Assembly (NCBI GenBank): GCA_025353725.1
Contig: JANXOF010000037.1
Span: 310,001 to 374,000, forward strand
Reading direction: 5' to 3'
Length of the DNA stretch: 64,000 nucleotides
Source of the DNA: Polyangiaceae bacterium
GTDB taxonomy: Bacteria > Myxococcota_A > Polyangia > Polyangiales > Polyangiaceae
Below are positions 53,266 to 61,653 of this stretch, piece by piece (position 1 is the first letter of the stretch; every line of letters starts with the position of its first letter). The notes under the pieces were generated by a model. The model was not told where the DNA came from. It did not search any database and saw only the letters and a program-made list of their open reading frames with translations. The position numbers were made by a program, and so were the translations under genes.

Positions 53266-54903
53266 GTGATCGCCTTCCCCGACGACCTCAATCTCGCGCG
53301 CTACTTCTTGTTCGATCGCCAGCGCGAGGGGCTCGGCGCAAAAGCCGCGGTTCGTTTCGGTGACCGCGTCTGGACGTACGACGTCGTCGCGGAAAACGCC
53401 CGACGCGTCGCGAGTCTCCTGGCATCTCGCGGCGTGCGTCGAGGCGAACGCGTGCTCCTGATACTCCCCGACGCTCCGCCCTTTGTGTGGACGTTTTTCG
53501 GAGTACTTACGCGCGGTGCCGTGGTCGCGATGGGAAATCCTCACGCGCCTCTCGAAAGCCTCGCGTACCTTGTTGCGTATACGCGTGCGACGGCGATCAT
53601 CACGACTCCGTTCGTTGCGGAAGGCCTGCGTGCGTATGTCGAGTCGGCGGGCAGCGAGGTGCAGGTCGTCTTCGTTGTCGCGGACCTTGCGACGGGCGAC
53701 GACCCCGCGCAGCGCTTGGACGTTCCCGTTGGCGGTTGGGGTAGCGATTTTGTAGACCTCTCCCTCGAACTCGAGGGTGCGGCCCCCGCGGAGATTACGG
53801 TTACCCACCGTGACGAGCCTGCGATCTGGCTTTTTACGAGCGGTTCGACCGGCGAGCCCAAAGCGAACGTCCACTCCGCGTGTGACTTTGCGTCGAGCAC
53901 CGAGGCCTACGCCAAGCGCACGGTCGGTTATCGACGTGACGACGTGACTGTAAGTGTGCCGCGCCTCTTCTTTGGTTATGCGACAGGCACCAATCTGATG
54001 TTTCCTTTTGCCGTAGGAGCCACCGTTGCGCTTTTCAGCGAGCGACCGACGCCGCAGAGTCTCGCGAACGCGATCACGAAGCACCGCCCAACGGTGATAA
54101 CGAACGTACCGACGATGCTGGGAAAGCTGCTGGAGTACGACGCGGAGCTCACGCGCGCGGGGGCGTCCGGCCTCGACCTTTCGAGCGTGCGGTTTTCGCT
54201 CTCCGCGGGCGAGGCTCTTCCCGGACCGTTGCTTTCGCGCTGGCTCACGCGCTTCCGCAGCGACGTTTACGACGGAATCGGCTCGGCGGAGATGTTTCAT
54301 ATCTATGCCTCGAACCGGCCTGGCGACGTCAAGGTCGGTTCTCTCGGTAAAGCCGTTGAGGGCTATGAATTACGCGTGCTGCCCGAAGAGGCCGACAGCG
54401 CTGGGGCCACGCCCTGCGCGCCCGGGGAGATTGGCATTCTCTGGGTGAGGGGAGACAGCATTAGTCAGGGCTATTGGCTTGATCGCGAGAGAAGCTTTAG
54501 GACGTTTCATGGTTCCTGGTGCCGTACGGGCGACCTCTTTCACGTCGATGAGGACGGTTACTTGTACTTTGCAGGTCGGAATGACGATCTCCTCAAAGTG
54601 GGTGGGCAATGGGTCGCTCCGCTGCAGGTCGAGGAGTGTCTCTTCGGGCATCCCGCTGTTGCCGCGTGCGCCGTGATCGGCGTTGAACACGACGGTCTCG
54701 TGAAGTCGAAAGCGTTCGTCGTGCTCAGGGCGGGCTACGCGAAAACCTCTTCGATGAGCGTCGCGCTGCAAGAGTACGTGCGCGAAAATCTTGCTAAATA
54801 CAAGTACCCGCGCGTGGTCGAATTTGTCGACGATTTGCCGAAGAACGACCGCGGCAAGGTCGACAAGAAGGCGCTCCGCGCGCGCGTTCACGTGAGCCCG
54901 TAA
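53266..54903 (+). CDS. Benzoate-CoA ligase family enzyme (ANL superfamily)
   Basis: The 545-residue enzyme activates a carboxylic acid to its CoA thioester through an acyl-AMP. The AMP-binding motif is WLFTSGSTGEPKANVHS (about 188-204); the A5 motif is VYDGIGSAEMFHIYASN, A7 is WCRTGDLFHVDEDGYLYFAGR and A10 is PKNDRGKVDKKALRA with the catalytic Lys. Sequence style (FSLSAGEALPGPLL, DDLLKVGGQWVAPLQVEE) is that of benzoate and aminobenzoate ligases. The gene begins at GTG 53266, 33 bp after the SUMF1-like gene, and ends 1 bp before the creatininase-family gene. An aromatic acid such as 2-aminobenzoate is the likely substrate; this is inference. Confidence 0.88.
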   Translation: MIAFPDDLNLARYFLFDRQREGLGAKAAVRFGDRVWTYDVVAENARRVASLLASRGVRRGERVLLILPDAPPFVWTFFGVLTRGAVVAMGNPHAPLESLAYLVAYTRATAIITTPFVAEGLRAYVESAGSEVQVVFVVADLATGDDPAQRLDVPVGGWGSDFVDLSLELEGAAPAEITVTHRDEPAIWLFTSGSTGEPKANVHSACDFASSTEAYAKRTVGYRRDDVTVSVPRLFFGYATGTNLMFPFAVGATVALFSERPTPQSLANAITKHRPTVITNVPTMLGKLLEYDAELTRAGASGLDLSSVRFSLSAGEALPGPLLSRWLTRFRSDVYDGIGSAEMFHIYASNRPGDVKVGSLGKAVEGYELRVLPEEADSAGATPCAPGEIGILWVRGDSISQGYWLDRERSFRTFHGSWCRTGDLFHVDEDGYLYFAGRNDDLLKVGGQWVAPLQVEECLFGHPAVAACAVIGVEHDGLVKSKAFVVLRAGYAKTSSMSVALQEYVRENLAKYKYPRVVEFVDDLPKNDRGKVDKKALRARVHVSP

Positions 54904-54904
54904 C

Positions 54905-55669
54905 GTGACGTACGAACTTGCCGGAATGACCTACGACGAGCTCGCGTCGCTCCTCGCCACGAGGCGTGTGGTTGCCCTCGTTCCCGTGGGAAGCGTTGAG
55001 CCGCACGGCCCACATCTACCCCTCAGTACCGATACGGCCATTAGCGTGACGTGTGCCTTGCGTGCGGCCGAGAGGCTTTCGAGCGAAGGCGTCTCTGCCG
55101 TGGTCGCGCCCTCCGTTTCGTATGGCGTGACCGATTATGCGAGCGGCTTCGCAGGCGCGGTCGGAGTGCCGGCCGACGTGCTTACCGCGTTGCTACGTGC
55201 AATTGCGTCGAGCTTGTACGAGACGGGGATTTCCCACGTGTGTTTTATCAACAATCATTTGGAACCTGCGCACGATGCGGCCGTACGCGCGGCGACCACG
55301 TGTTTCCCGACGGGTTCGGCTTCGGTCGCTTGCCCGCTGACGCGTCGTTGGGGTCGCACGCTTAGCGATGAGTTCAAGCGTGGTGAGTGCCATGCAGGTC
55401 GTTACGAGACGTCGCTCGTCCTTGCCGCGGGTTTGCCCGTGCGCGCCTCGTTTGAAGCGCTTCCCTCTCTTTCTCTGAGTCTATCGGCGGCCATTCGCGA
55501 CGGTAAAACCACGTTTAGCGAAATCGGCATGGACCGCGCCTACACGGGAGCCCCGAGCGAAGCGACACGTGACGAGGGCTACGCGCTCTTCGAGAAGCTC
55601 GTCACGATGGTCGTGACCGAGGTTCGTGAGGGACTAGCTGAGCTCAACGCTCTCAGCGAGGCGACGTGA
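54905..55669 (+). CDS. Creatininase-family metal-dependent amidohydrolase
   Basis: The 254-residue protein has the family's metal site VGSVEPHGPHLPLSTDT (Glu32, His34, Asp43). The second site reads FINNHLEPAHD, like the His/Glu pair of creatininase rather than the NGHGGN of most relatives, and GRYETSLVLA supplies a further Glu. Family members hydrolyse cyclic amides or small amides (creatinine, dealkylated riboflavin precursors, mycofactocin peptide). It is tightly linked to the aryl-CoA ligase (1-bp gap) and to an LEA-2 lipoprotein (7-bp gap). A role in opening a lactam or amide in the same pathway is inference. Confidence 0.85.
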   Translation: MTYELAGMTYDELASLLATRRVVALVPVGSVEPHGPHLPLSTDTAISVTCALRAAERLSSEGVSAVVAPSVSYGVTDYASGFAGAVGVPADVLTALLRAIASSLYETGISHVCFINNHLEPAHDAAVRAATTCFPTGSASVACPLTRRWGRTLSDEFKRGECHAGRYETSLVLAAGLPVRASFEALPSLSLSLSAAIRDGKTTFSEIGMDRAYTGAPSEATRDEGYALFEKLVTMVVTEVREGLAELNALSEAT

Positions 55670-55676
55670 CAGTGCT

Positions 55677-56204
55677 ATGGGATTGGCTATGACGCTTCGC
55701 CGCGCCTTTGGTGCCCTCGGTCTGACGTTCCTGCTCGTGGGTTCGCCTTCCTGCGCGAAACCGAAAGCGCCGCAGCTCACTCCGAAGGAGGCGACATTCA
55801 GCTCCATCGATCTCGCCGGCTTCAACCTCCGCGTGAAGATGGACGCGTTCAACCCCAACAGCTTCGCACTCTCGGTGCGTGCGATCTCGGCGCGCGTCGT
55901 CATTGATGGTACTCAGGACCTCGGCCTGGTGACCGTGTCGTCGCCGATGAGCCTCGCCGCGAACTCACACACGGCACTTGATGTGCCCCTCGCGGTCAAG
56001 TGGACCAGTCTCGGCACGCTCGCGAGCCTCGCCGCGGCTCGGCGTTCCGTGCCTTATGCCATCGACGGAACGGCGACGGTGGGCGGTGAGAGTCTTAACC
56101 TGGACGTACCGTTCAAGTTCGCCGGCACGCTCACGGAGCGGCAGCTTGCGGAAGTCGCGGCGAAGTCAATGCAAGGCATTCCCGGCTTGTTCCTGCCGAA
56201 GTGA
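55677..56204 (+). CDS. LEA-2 (water stress/WHy) domain lipoprotein
   Basis: The 175-residue protein has a signal peptide with lipobox-like GSPSC (Cys near 27). The mature part is an LEA type 2 fold: FSSIDLAGFNLRVKMDAFNP, NSFALSVRAISARVVIDG, then ANSHTALDVPLAVKW and LNLDVPFKFAGTL. LEA-2 domains are found in periplasmic and surface proteins of many Gram-negatives and are linked to desiccation, but the bacterial function is not settled. It follows the creatininase gene by 7 bp. An ATG at 55689 is an alternative start. Confidence 0.8.
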   Translation: MGLAMTLRRAFGALGLTFLLVGSPSCAKPKAPQLTPKEATFSSIDLAGFNLRVKMDAFNPNSFALSVRAISARVVIDGTQDLGLVTVSSPMSLAANSHTALDVPLAVKWTSLGTLASLAAARRSVPYAIDGTATVGGESLNLDVPFKFAGTLTERQLAEVAAKSMQGIPGLFLPK

Positions 56205-56333
56205 CTTTGCCGGATTGCCCGGCGATTGTCTGACCCTTTAGGAACGCGAGGAGGCGTTTGGGGCATGGCGGTCGTCACTTTATTTCGAGCGGACAGACGC
56301 GGCGCGGCGGATCCGCTTTAGATTCACCGACGC

Positions 56334-57452
56334 TCAAGGCACCGAAAACATAGACCGTACGGAGAATTCGCTCACGCTCCACGTCGGGTCTTTGTCGGCA
56401 AAAATAGTCGCCGCGACTCCCATCGCGCCCGGTGCAGCCGACAAGCTGCTCTGGAGAGCGTCGGTCAACGCGGCGCAGGCGCCAAGGTCACTCGGGCTAC
56501 ACTTTGTAGCCCCGAGCAAGCTGTCGACGACGGACCACGCTTTGTTCGAAAGCACATCGACTCTAAGCTCGACGCCCTCACGAATCAAAAGTCGCTGAAT
56601 TTCTGCTCGCTTCGCGTCGTCGAAGATGGAGTCAGCAAGCCCCGGCCTGTTGCCCAGTTTCGGGTTCCGAAGAATCGCGGGAACGCCTAAAATGTCGGCT
56701 ACGGCCCCGACCGCGCAATCGTCAGGGAAGGTCGCCGTCATTTGAAAAGCTGCGAACCGCGACGCTGGAATATGGAACACGAACAAGGATGCCTTGTCGT
56801 TGGGGGCCGACGCCATCCGGGTTTCCGACGCGAGCGACCAGCCCATGCTTCGGTGCGCGACCGATCCTCCGTAGCTAAGACGTTTGGCCGAGGGCTGCGT
56901 CGCATCGACCCACAGTTGAAGTGCGCTCTTGTCTCCCACGTGTACCTGAAAGTTATCGCGCTGTTGGTTTCCAAGCTCGGTAGCGGCACTAAGGCCGCCC
57001 GCGAGGTTCAAGTCCGGTCCCACCGTTCCGCTCCCTGTAAGGCCGTTTCCTAACAGTTCAGGACTGCCCTCGACCCACCTTTGCGAGCTTGGCGCGCCGT
57101 TTAGGAATGCCGCTCCGAGGGTCACCGAATTGACGCGCGGGATTGCTTTCGAGATGCGGAGCGGCTTCGCCGTGCCGATCGCGCGTCCGCACTCTCGAAC
57201 ACGTTTGTCGGCGTTGGGCGCGGGGCGGTCCGCCTTGCTGCCGTCTGCCGCAAGCGCGGGAGGCGGGCTATCGTCGATGACGGGAGGCGGTGTCTCGGCC
57301 GTTGCCGTTTCTGGTTTCTCCTGACCTCCGCCGGGTGAGGCCGGGGCGACCGGCGCAGTTTCGACAGGGTCACCGCCCGCGCTCGAGCAGCCGTCGAGCA
57401 GAAGAGCGGTCTGGATGAGAAACGGGACCATCAGGCGAGGGGAGATTCGCAT
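56334..57452 (-). CDS. Hypothetical lipoprotein
   Basis: The 372-residue protein has a signal peptide and lipobox LLDGC (Cys near 22). A Pro/Ala/Thr-rich linker extends to about residue 80. The remainder is a mixed domain without a recognised family: GNGLTGSGTVGPDLNLAGGL, FVFHIPASRFAAFQMTATF and EGVELRVDVLSNKAWSVVD are characteristic. Cys pairs (KCSPSDLGAC) may form a disulphide near residue 310. It stands alone on the minus strand between plus-strand genes. Confidence 0.65.
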   Translation of the reverse strand: MRISPRLMVPFLIQTALLLDGCSSAGGDPVETAPVAPASPGGGQEKPETATAETPPPVIDDSPPPALAADGSKADRPAPNADKRVRECGRAIGTAKPLRISKAIPRVNSVTLGAAFLNGAPSSQRWVEGSPELLGNGLTGSGTVGPDLNLAGGLSAATELGNQQRDNFQVHVGDKSALQLWVDATQPSAKRLSYGGSVAHRSMGWSLASETRMASAPNDKASLFVFHIPASRFAAFQMTATFPDDCAVGAVADILGVPAILRNPKLGNRPGLADSIFDDAKRAEIQRLLIREGVELRVDVLSNKAWSVVDSLLGATKCSPSDLGACAALTDALQSSLSAAPGAMGVAATIFADKDPTWSVSEFSVRSMFSVP

Positions 57453-57718
57453 GATTCAGAAGGTAGCAAGGTCCGAGCCGTCCTTTCATATCGCCCCATG
57501 TAAGCATTTGTGGCGACAAGCGTTGCACTGCCTGAGCATCGGCCTCGAACCGTGAACGCCTCGCGATCCACCCGTGCCCTGGAGCCAGCGGGCGGTGGTG
57601 GATGCCGGCGTTAGGCGGCGTCGCTTTCGACTCGTGTTGCGCCTCACGGACGAGGCAAGACCGGCATTCGTTCTCGCAAGGCTTTACGTGGGCGCCCGCA
57701 AAGGGTTCTCATAGACAC

Positions 57719-59362
57719 GTGCCTGCACCGATTTTCGACTTCAACGCGGCTCGCTCCTCGATTGTGGCGGAGGTCGTGCATCGCGTAACGTCGCATACGC
57801 GCGACCCACTTTTCGTGCTGAACGAGGCAGCTTATCTCGAAACGCGTCGTCTCCAGGGCTCGAGCAGCGCTGAGCTCTCCGAGTGGCGCGGGCTCGCCGG
57901 ACACCTGGGTCGGATGACCGACGCCGAGCTGCGCGAGAAACTGCGCGCTTATGCGGAGCGCTATGCGTGGGACGTCGCAGGGAACTTCGATACGCGCGTC
58001 TACAAGTTCGCCTCGAAAGCGATAGCTCCTCTTATCGGCGCTCTCATTTCGCCGCGCGCGACGCTCAAGAATTTCACGCACTCGTTTGACTTAACCGCGC
58101 TTGACGGGCGCGTTCTTGTCCAAGGACCACGCGAGCACATTCGAAAGCTCTCCGAGATCGGAACCGTGGTCTACACGCCCACGCACTTATCGAACTTCGA
58201 TTCCGTCGTCTTCGGCTTTGCGATGGAGCGCGCGGGCCTCCCACCTGCCGTTTATGGCGCAGGAAAGAATCTGTTCACCAATCCCGTGCTGAGCTTTTTC
58301 ATGCACAACCTCGGCGCCTACCGCGTCGACCGACGCCTTCGCCATTCGCTCTATAAAGACGTTCTCAAGACGTACTCGACGGTCATGCTCGAGCGCGGCT
58401 ACCACTCACTCTTTTTCGCCGGCGGAACACGCTCGCGCTCGGGCGGAGTTGAGCGAAAGCTAAAGCTCGGGCTCGCCGGAACCGGCATCGAGGCGTTCGT
58501 TCGGACGACGGTGAGAGGACGTTCGCAGCCCGTGTTCTTCGTCCCCGCCACGATCAATTACCTCCTCACACTCGAGGCCGAGACTCTTATCGACGACTTT
58601 CTCCAAGAGGAGGGGAAAGCTCGCTACATCATCGAGGATGACGAATCGACGCGCTGGGCGCGGGTCGCGACCTTCGCCAACAAGCTCCTCGGCCTCGACG
58701 GCGCCTGCGTGGTTCGATTTTCGCGGCCTCTCGATTGTTTTGGCAACTACGTCGACGACGAGGGGCGCAGCCACGACAACCAAGGCCGCATCGTTGACGC
58801 CACCACCTATGTGAGCGGACGCGACGGAAAGCCGGCCGTCGATAGTGTGCGCGACGCGGAGTACACGCGTGAGCTAGGCGAGCGAATCGTGGACGCGTTC
58901 AAGCGCGACACCGTCGTGATGACGACGCACGTGGTGGCCGCGTGCGCCTTCGAACGCCTTCGCAGGGCCGTGGGCGAGGCAGATTTATTCGCCGTGCTTC
59001 GTCATCGCGACGACGTGGCCGTCCCGCGGGAGGAGCTTGCCGAGGACGTCGAAGTGATGCTCAGTCGGGTGGCCGCGCTCGAAGACCGTGGCGAGATCGT
59101 CATGGCGCCAGGGCTTCGTGGAAAAAAGGGCGAGACAGTTCTCGATGAGGCGCTGCGTGCGTTTGCGGGCTATCACACGCAAGAGGTCCTTGCGCCACGC
59201 GGAAGCCAGCTCGTGCTTCGCGACACGCGACTGCTCTTTTACTATCAAAACAGGCTCTCGGCTCACGGGCTCGGGTTCGACGTCACGGCCCCAAAACGAG
59301 CGCCCGCGGCGAGGACGCTCAAGGCTACCCCGGCCGTCGCAGACGACCCTGTCGTCAACTAA
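57719..59362 (+). CDS. PlsB-like glycerol-3-phosphate acyltransferase family protein
   Basis: The frame starts at 57602, but the conserved protein begins at GTG 57719 (547 residues). The acyltransferase motifs are HLSNFDSVVFG (block I, HX4D, about 155), GAGKNLFTNPVLSFFMHNLG and YRVDRR (block II), FFAGGTRSRSGG (block III) and VFFVPATINY (block IV), as in membrane-bound acyltransferases that make phosphatidate precursors. E. coli PlsB is about 800 residues, so this is a shorter relative. The C-terminal part (about 400-547) is helical and unassigned. An alternative role is a lyso-lipid acyltransferase. The gene is followed 63 bp later by the S1 protein gene. Confidence 0.82.
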   Translation: MPAPIFDFNAARSSIVAEVVHRVTSHTRDPLFVLNEAAYLETRRLQGSSSAELSEWRGLAGHLGRMTDAELREKLRAYAERYAWDVAGNFDTRVYKFASKAIAPLIGALISPRATLKNFTHSFDLTALDGRVLVQGPREHIRKLSEIGTVVYTPTHLSNFDSVVFGFAMERAGLPPAVYGAGKNLFTNPVLSFFMHNLGAYRVDRRLRHSLYKDVLKTYSTVMLERGYHSLFFAGGTRSRSGGVERKLKLGLAGTGIEAFVRTTVRGRSQPVFFVPATINYLLTLEAETLIDDFLQEEGKARYIIEDDESTRWARVATFANKLLGLDGACVVRFSRPLDCFGNYVDDEGRSHDNQGRIVDATTYVSGRDGKPAVDSVRDAEYTRELGERIVDAFKRDTVVMTTHVVAACAFERLRRAVGEADLFAVLRHRDDVAVPREELAEDVEVMLSRVAALEDRGEIVMAPGLRGKKGETVLDEALRAFAGYHTQEVLAPRGSQLVLRDTRLLFYYQNRLSAHGLGFDVTAPKRAPAARTLKATPAVADDPVVN

Positions 59363-59425
59363 TGACCGTTGGGGGTGGCGCGCCCTGCAATCCATGCGCT
59401 ATCGTGCCCGCCCTTTCGAGCCGTC

Positions 59426-61606
59426 ATGAACCAACCTTCCGACTCCTCAGTCTCACTCTCTTCCGCGGGCACCTTTTCTGAGGCCGCCGAACCCACATCC
59501 GTGACAGGTGCGACTCCGCACGCACTGCCGGATGCTTCACCGGCCGCCGCAGCTGACGTGGCCCACGCAGGACACGCGCCGGCGTCGTCAGCTCGCCAAA
59601 CGTCCGACGCGGCAGCGGCGGAACCTGGCGCACCGACGGCGGTTGCCGATTCCGACGACGGTGGCGACGAAGCCGAAGCTGGCTCCGAGGTCACCACGGG
59701 AGGCGGAGGCACAGAGGCGTCTGGCGAAGACGGGGGCGCGCTCAAGCGCAAGCGCCGTCGTCGTCGCAAGAAGAAGAGCGGCGAAGGCATCGATGGGGCG
59801 ACCGAAGCCACGGCGAGCGGCGACGCTCCTGCGGGTGCCGATGGCGTCGTGGCACCGGGAGGCGGCGGCCAGCGGCAGCGACCCCAGCACGCGAAGAAGG
59901 ATCGTCCAGAGCGCGAGCGACCGGCGTTCAACGTCGGCGATGTCGTGTTCGGTAAAGTGCTTCAGGTCACTGAAGATTGCCTTTTTGCCGACCTTTCCGG
60001 GAAGGCAACGGCCATCTTCGACCTTCGCGAGCTCCTGATTACGGAGGAGGAGGCAGAGGAATATAACCGCGCGCACAAGGCCGACCGTAAGGCCGCTCAG
60101 GCTGAGCCGAGCGACACCCCTGAGACCGACGCCGCACCTGCCGACGTCGCGTCGACACTTGCGGAGCACGTGGTTGCTGAAGGCGAGAGCGCGACGGCGG
60201 ACGTGGTGGGCGCGACCGTGTCGGCTGAAGCCGATGGCGAAGCGGCACCCGTCGAACCCACGGTAGCGAAGTCGGAAAGCGACGAAGCGACGGCCGCGGT
60301 TCCACCCGCCGCCGAAAGTGCAGTCGCACTTGACGAAAAGGGCCCGCAGCTTCCTCGCGTGATTCTCGAGCCTGGCGCGCCGTTCGTCGGTCTCGTGCAC
60401 AACGACGGAGGCCGCGGTGGTCTCGTTGTTCTCACGCACCACCCGAAGCGCGTGTCGAAAACCAAGCCCATGGTCGGCGAGGCCTCGCGCTCGGGCGCGC
60501 TTGTCTTCGGTCTTGTCACGGGAACGATCAAAGGCGGCGTCGAGGTCGACATCGACGGCCTTCGCGCCTTCGCGCCGGCGTCTCACGTTGAGCTTCGTCC
60601 AGGGGCCGATCTTTCCGCCCTCGTGGGCAAGCGCCTTGCCTTTGCCGTCACGCAGTACACCAAGCGCGGGCGCGATGTGGTCGTGTCACGTCGGTCGCTT
60701 CTCGAGGCGGAAGCCAAGATTAAGCGTGAAGAGGCACTGAAAAACATCAAGTTCGGCGAAGTCGTCGACGGCATCGTTCGGACGGTTGTGCCGTTCGGTG
60801 CGTTCATCGACATCGGCGGCATCGAAGGTCTCGTTCCGCTCAGTGAAATGAGCCACAACCGAGCGGACGGCCCGAGAGATGTCTTCGCCATCAATGACAC
60901 CGTCAGGGTCAAGATTCAGCGCGTGGACGAGCGCGGCAAGCTCTGGCTATCTCGGCGAGCCGCAATTGAAGATCCCTGGGCCGCCGTAGCTCAAAAGTAT
61001 GCCCAGGGAACGAGGCATACGGGCAAAGTTGTGCGGCTTCAGCCTTTCGGCGCGTTCGTCGAGCTCGAACCCGGAATCGACGGGCTCATTCATTCGATCG
61101 ACTTGTCGATCAAGCGCATTGAGCATGCCGAAGAGGTAGTGAAACTTGGAGACGAGCTCGAACTTGTCGTCGCGAGCGTCGACTCGAGTCAGCACCGCAT
61201 CGCGCTTCACCCGGCACCGACGGGTGACGCGGCCAACGAAGAGGTTCAGCGCGTTCAGCTCGGAAAGATGCTCAAGGTTGTTGTGGTGCTTGCCGAGACC
61301 GGAGGGCTCACGGTGCGCGTGCGCGGAGCTACGGGCCGTCATGCTCGCGGTTTCATCACGGCGTCTGCGACAGGCACCGCGCGCGGAACTGAGTTGCGTA
61401 AGCTCTTCCCTGTCGGAAAAGAGCTCGAGGCGAAGGTCGTCGAGATGGATCCCCGCCGCGGTGAAATCAAGCTTTCGATAAAGGCCCTCGCGGAGGAGAC
61501 CGAGCGCAATGCCTATCAGCAGTATCGCGCCCAGGTGAAGCGAGAAGCGAAGTTCGGGACCCTCGCGGACTTGCTTCAAAAGCGGAACATTACGCCAAGC
61601 AAGTAA
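59426..61606 (+). CDS. S1 RNA-binding domain protein with disordered N-terminus and split first S1 fold
   Basis: ATG 59426 gives 726 residues (an upstream in-frame ATG at 59369 precedes it). The first 165 residues are disordered and contain a very basic run (ALKRKRRRRRKKKSG, about 106-120). The first S1 fold begins FNVGDVVFGKVLQVTEDCLF at about 168 and is interrupted at about 205-315 by an acidic Ala/Glu-rich insert before resuming as GAPFVGLVHNDGGRGGLVVL. Four more S1-type units start near 357, 444 (VVPFGAFIDIGGIEGLVPLS), 528 (LQPFGAFVELEPGIDGLIHS) and 612. The last two central units are the best conserved. It resembles ribosomal S1/RpsA in repeat style but differs in layout, so a translation or RNA-chaperone role is inferred. 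Confidence 0.87.
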   Translation: MNQPSDSSVSLSSAGTFSEAAEPTSVTGATPHALPDASPAAAADVAHAGHAPASSARQTSDAAAAEPGAPTAVADSDDGGDEAEAGSEVTTGGGGTEASGEDGGALKRKRRRRRKKKSGEGIDGATEATASGDAPAGADGVVAPGGGGQRQRPQHAKKDRPERERPAFNVGDVVFGKVLQVTEDCLFADLSGKATAIFDLRELLITEEEAEEYNRAHKADRKAAQAEPSDTPETDAAPADVASTLAEHVVAEGESATADVVGATVSAEADGEAAPVEPTVAKSESDEATAAVPPAAESAVALDEKGPQLPRVILEPGAPFVGLVHNDGGRGGLVVLTHHPKRVSKTKPMVGEASRSGALVFGLVTGTIKGGVEVDIDGLRAFAPASHVELRPGADLSALVGKRLAFAVTQYTKRGRDVVVSRRSLLEAEAKIKREEALKNIKFGEVVDGIVRTVVPFGAFIDIGGIEGLVPLSEMSHNRADGPRDVFAINDTVRVKIQRVDERGKLWLSRRAAIEDPWAAVAQKYAQGTRHTGKVVRLQPFGAFVELEPGIDGLIHSIDLSIKRIEHAEEVVKLGDELELVVASVDSSQHRIALHPAPTGDAANEEVQRVQLGKMLKVVVVLAETGGLTVRVRGATGRHARGFITASATGTARGTELRKLFPVGKELEAKVVEMDPRRGEIKLSIKALAEETERNAYQQYRAQVKREAKFGTLADLLQKRNITPSK

Positions 61607-61653
61607 GTCTCTGAGTCGGAGCCGAGGGCATCGCATCTGATACAGTCCTCTGG

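Noticed and set aside
53161-54300. A 379-codon open frame antisense to the benzoate-CoA ligase
   Set aside because: The sense frame carries all AMP-binding motifs. The antisense translation is Arg-rich without domains.
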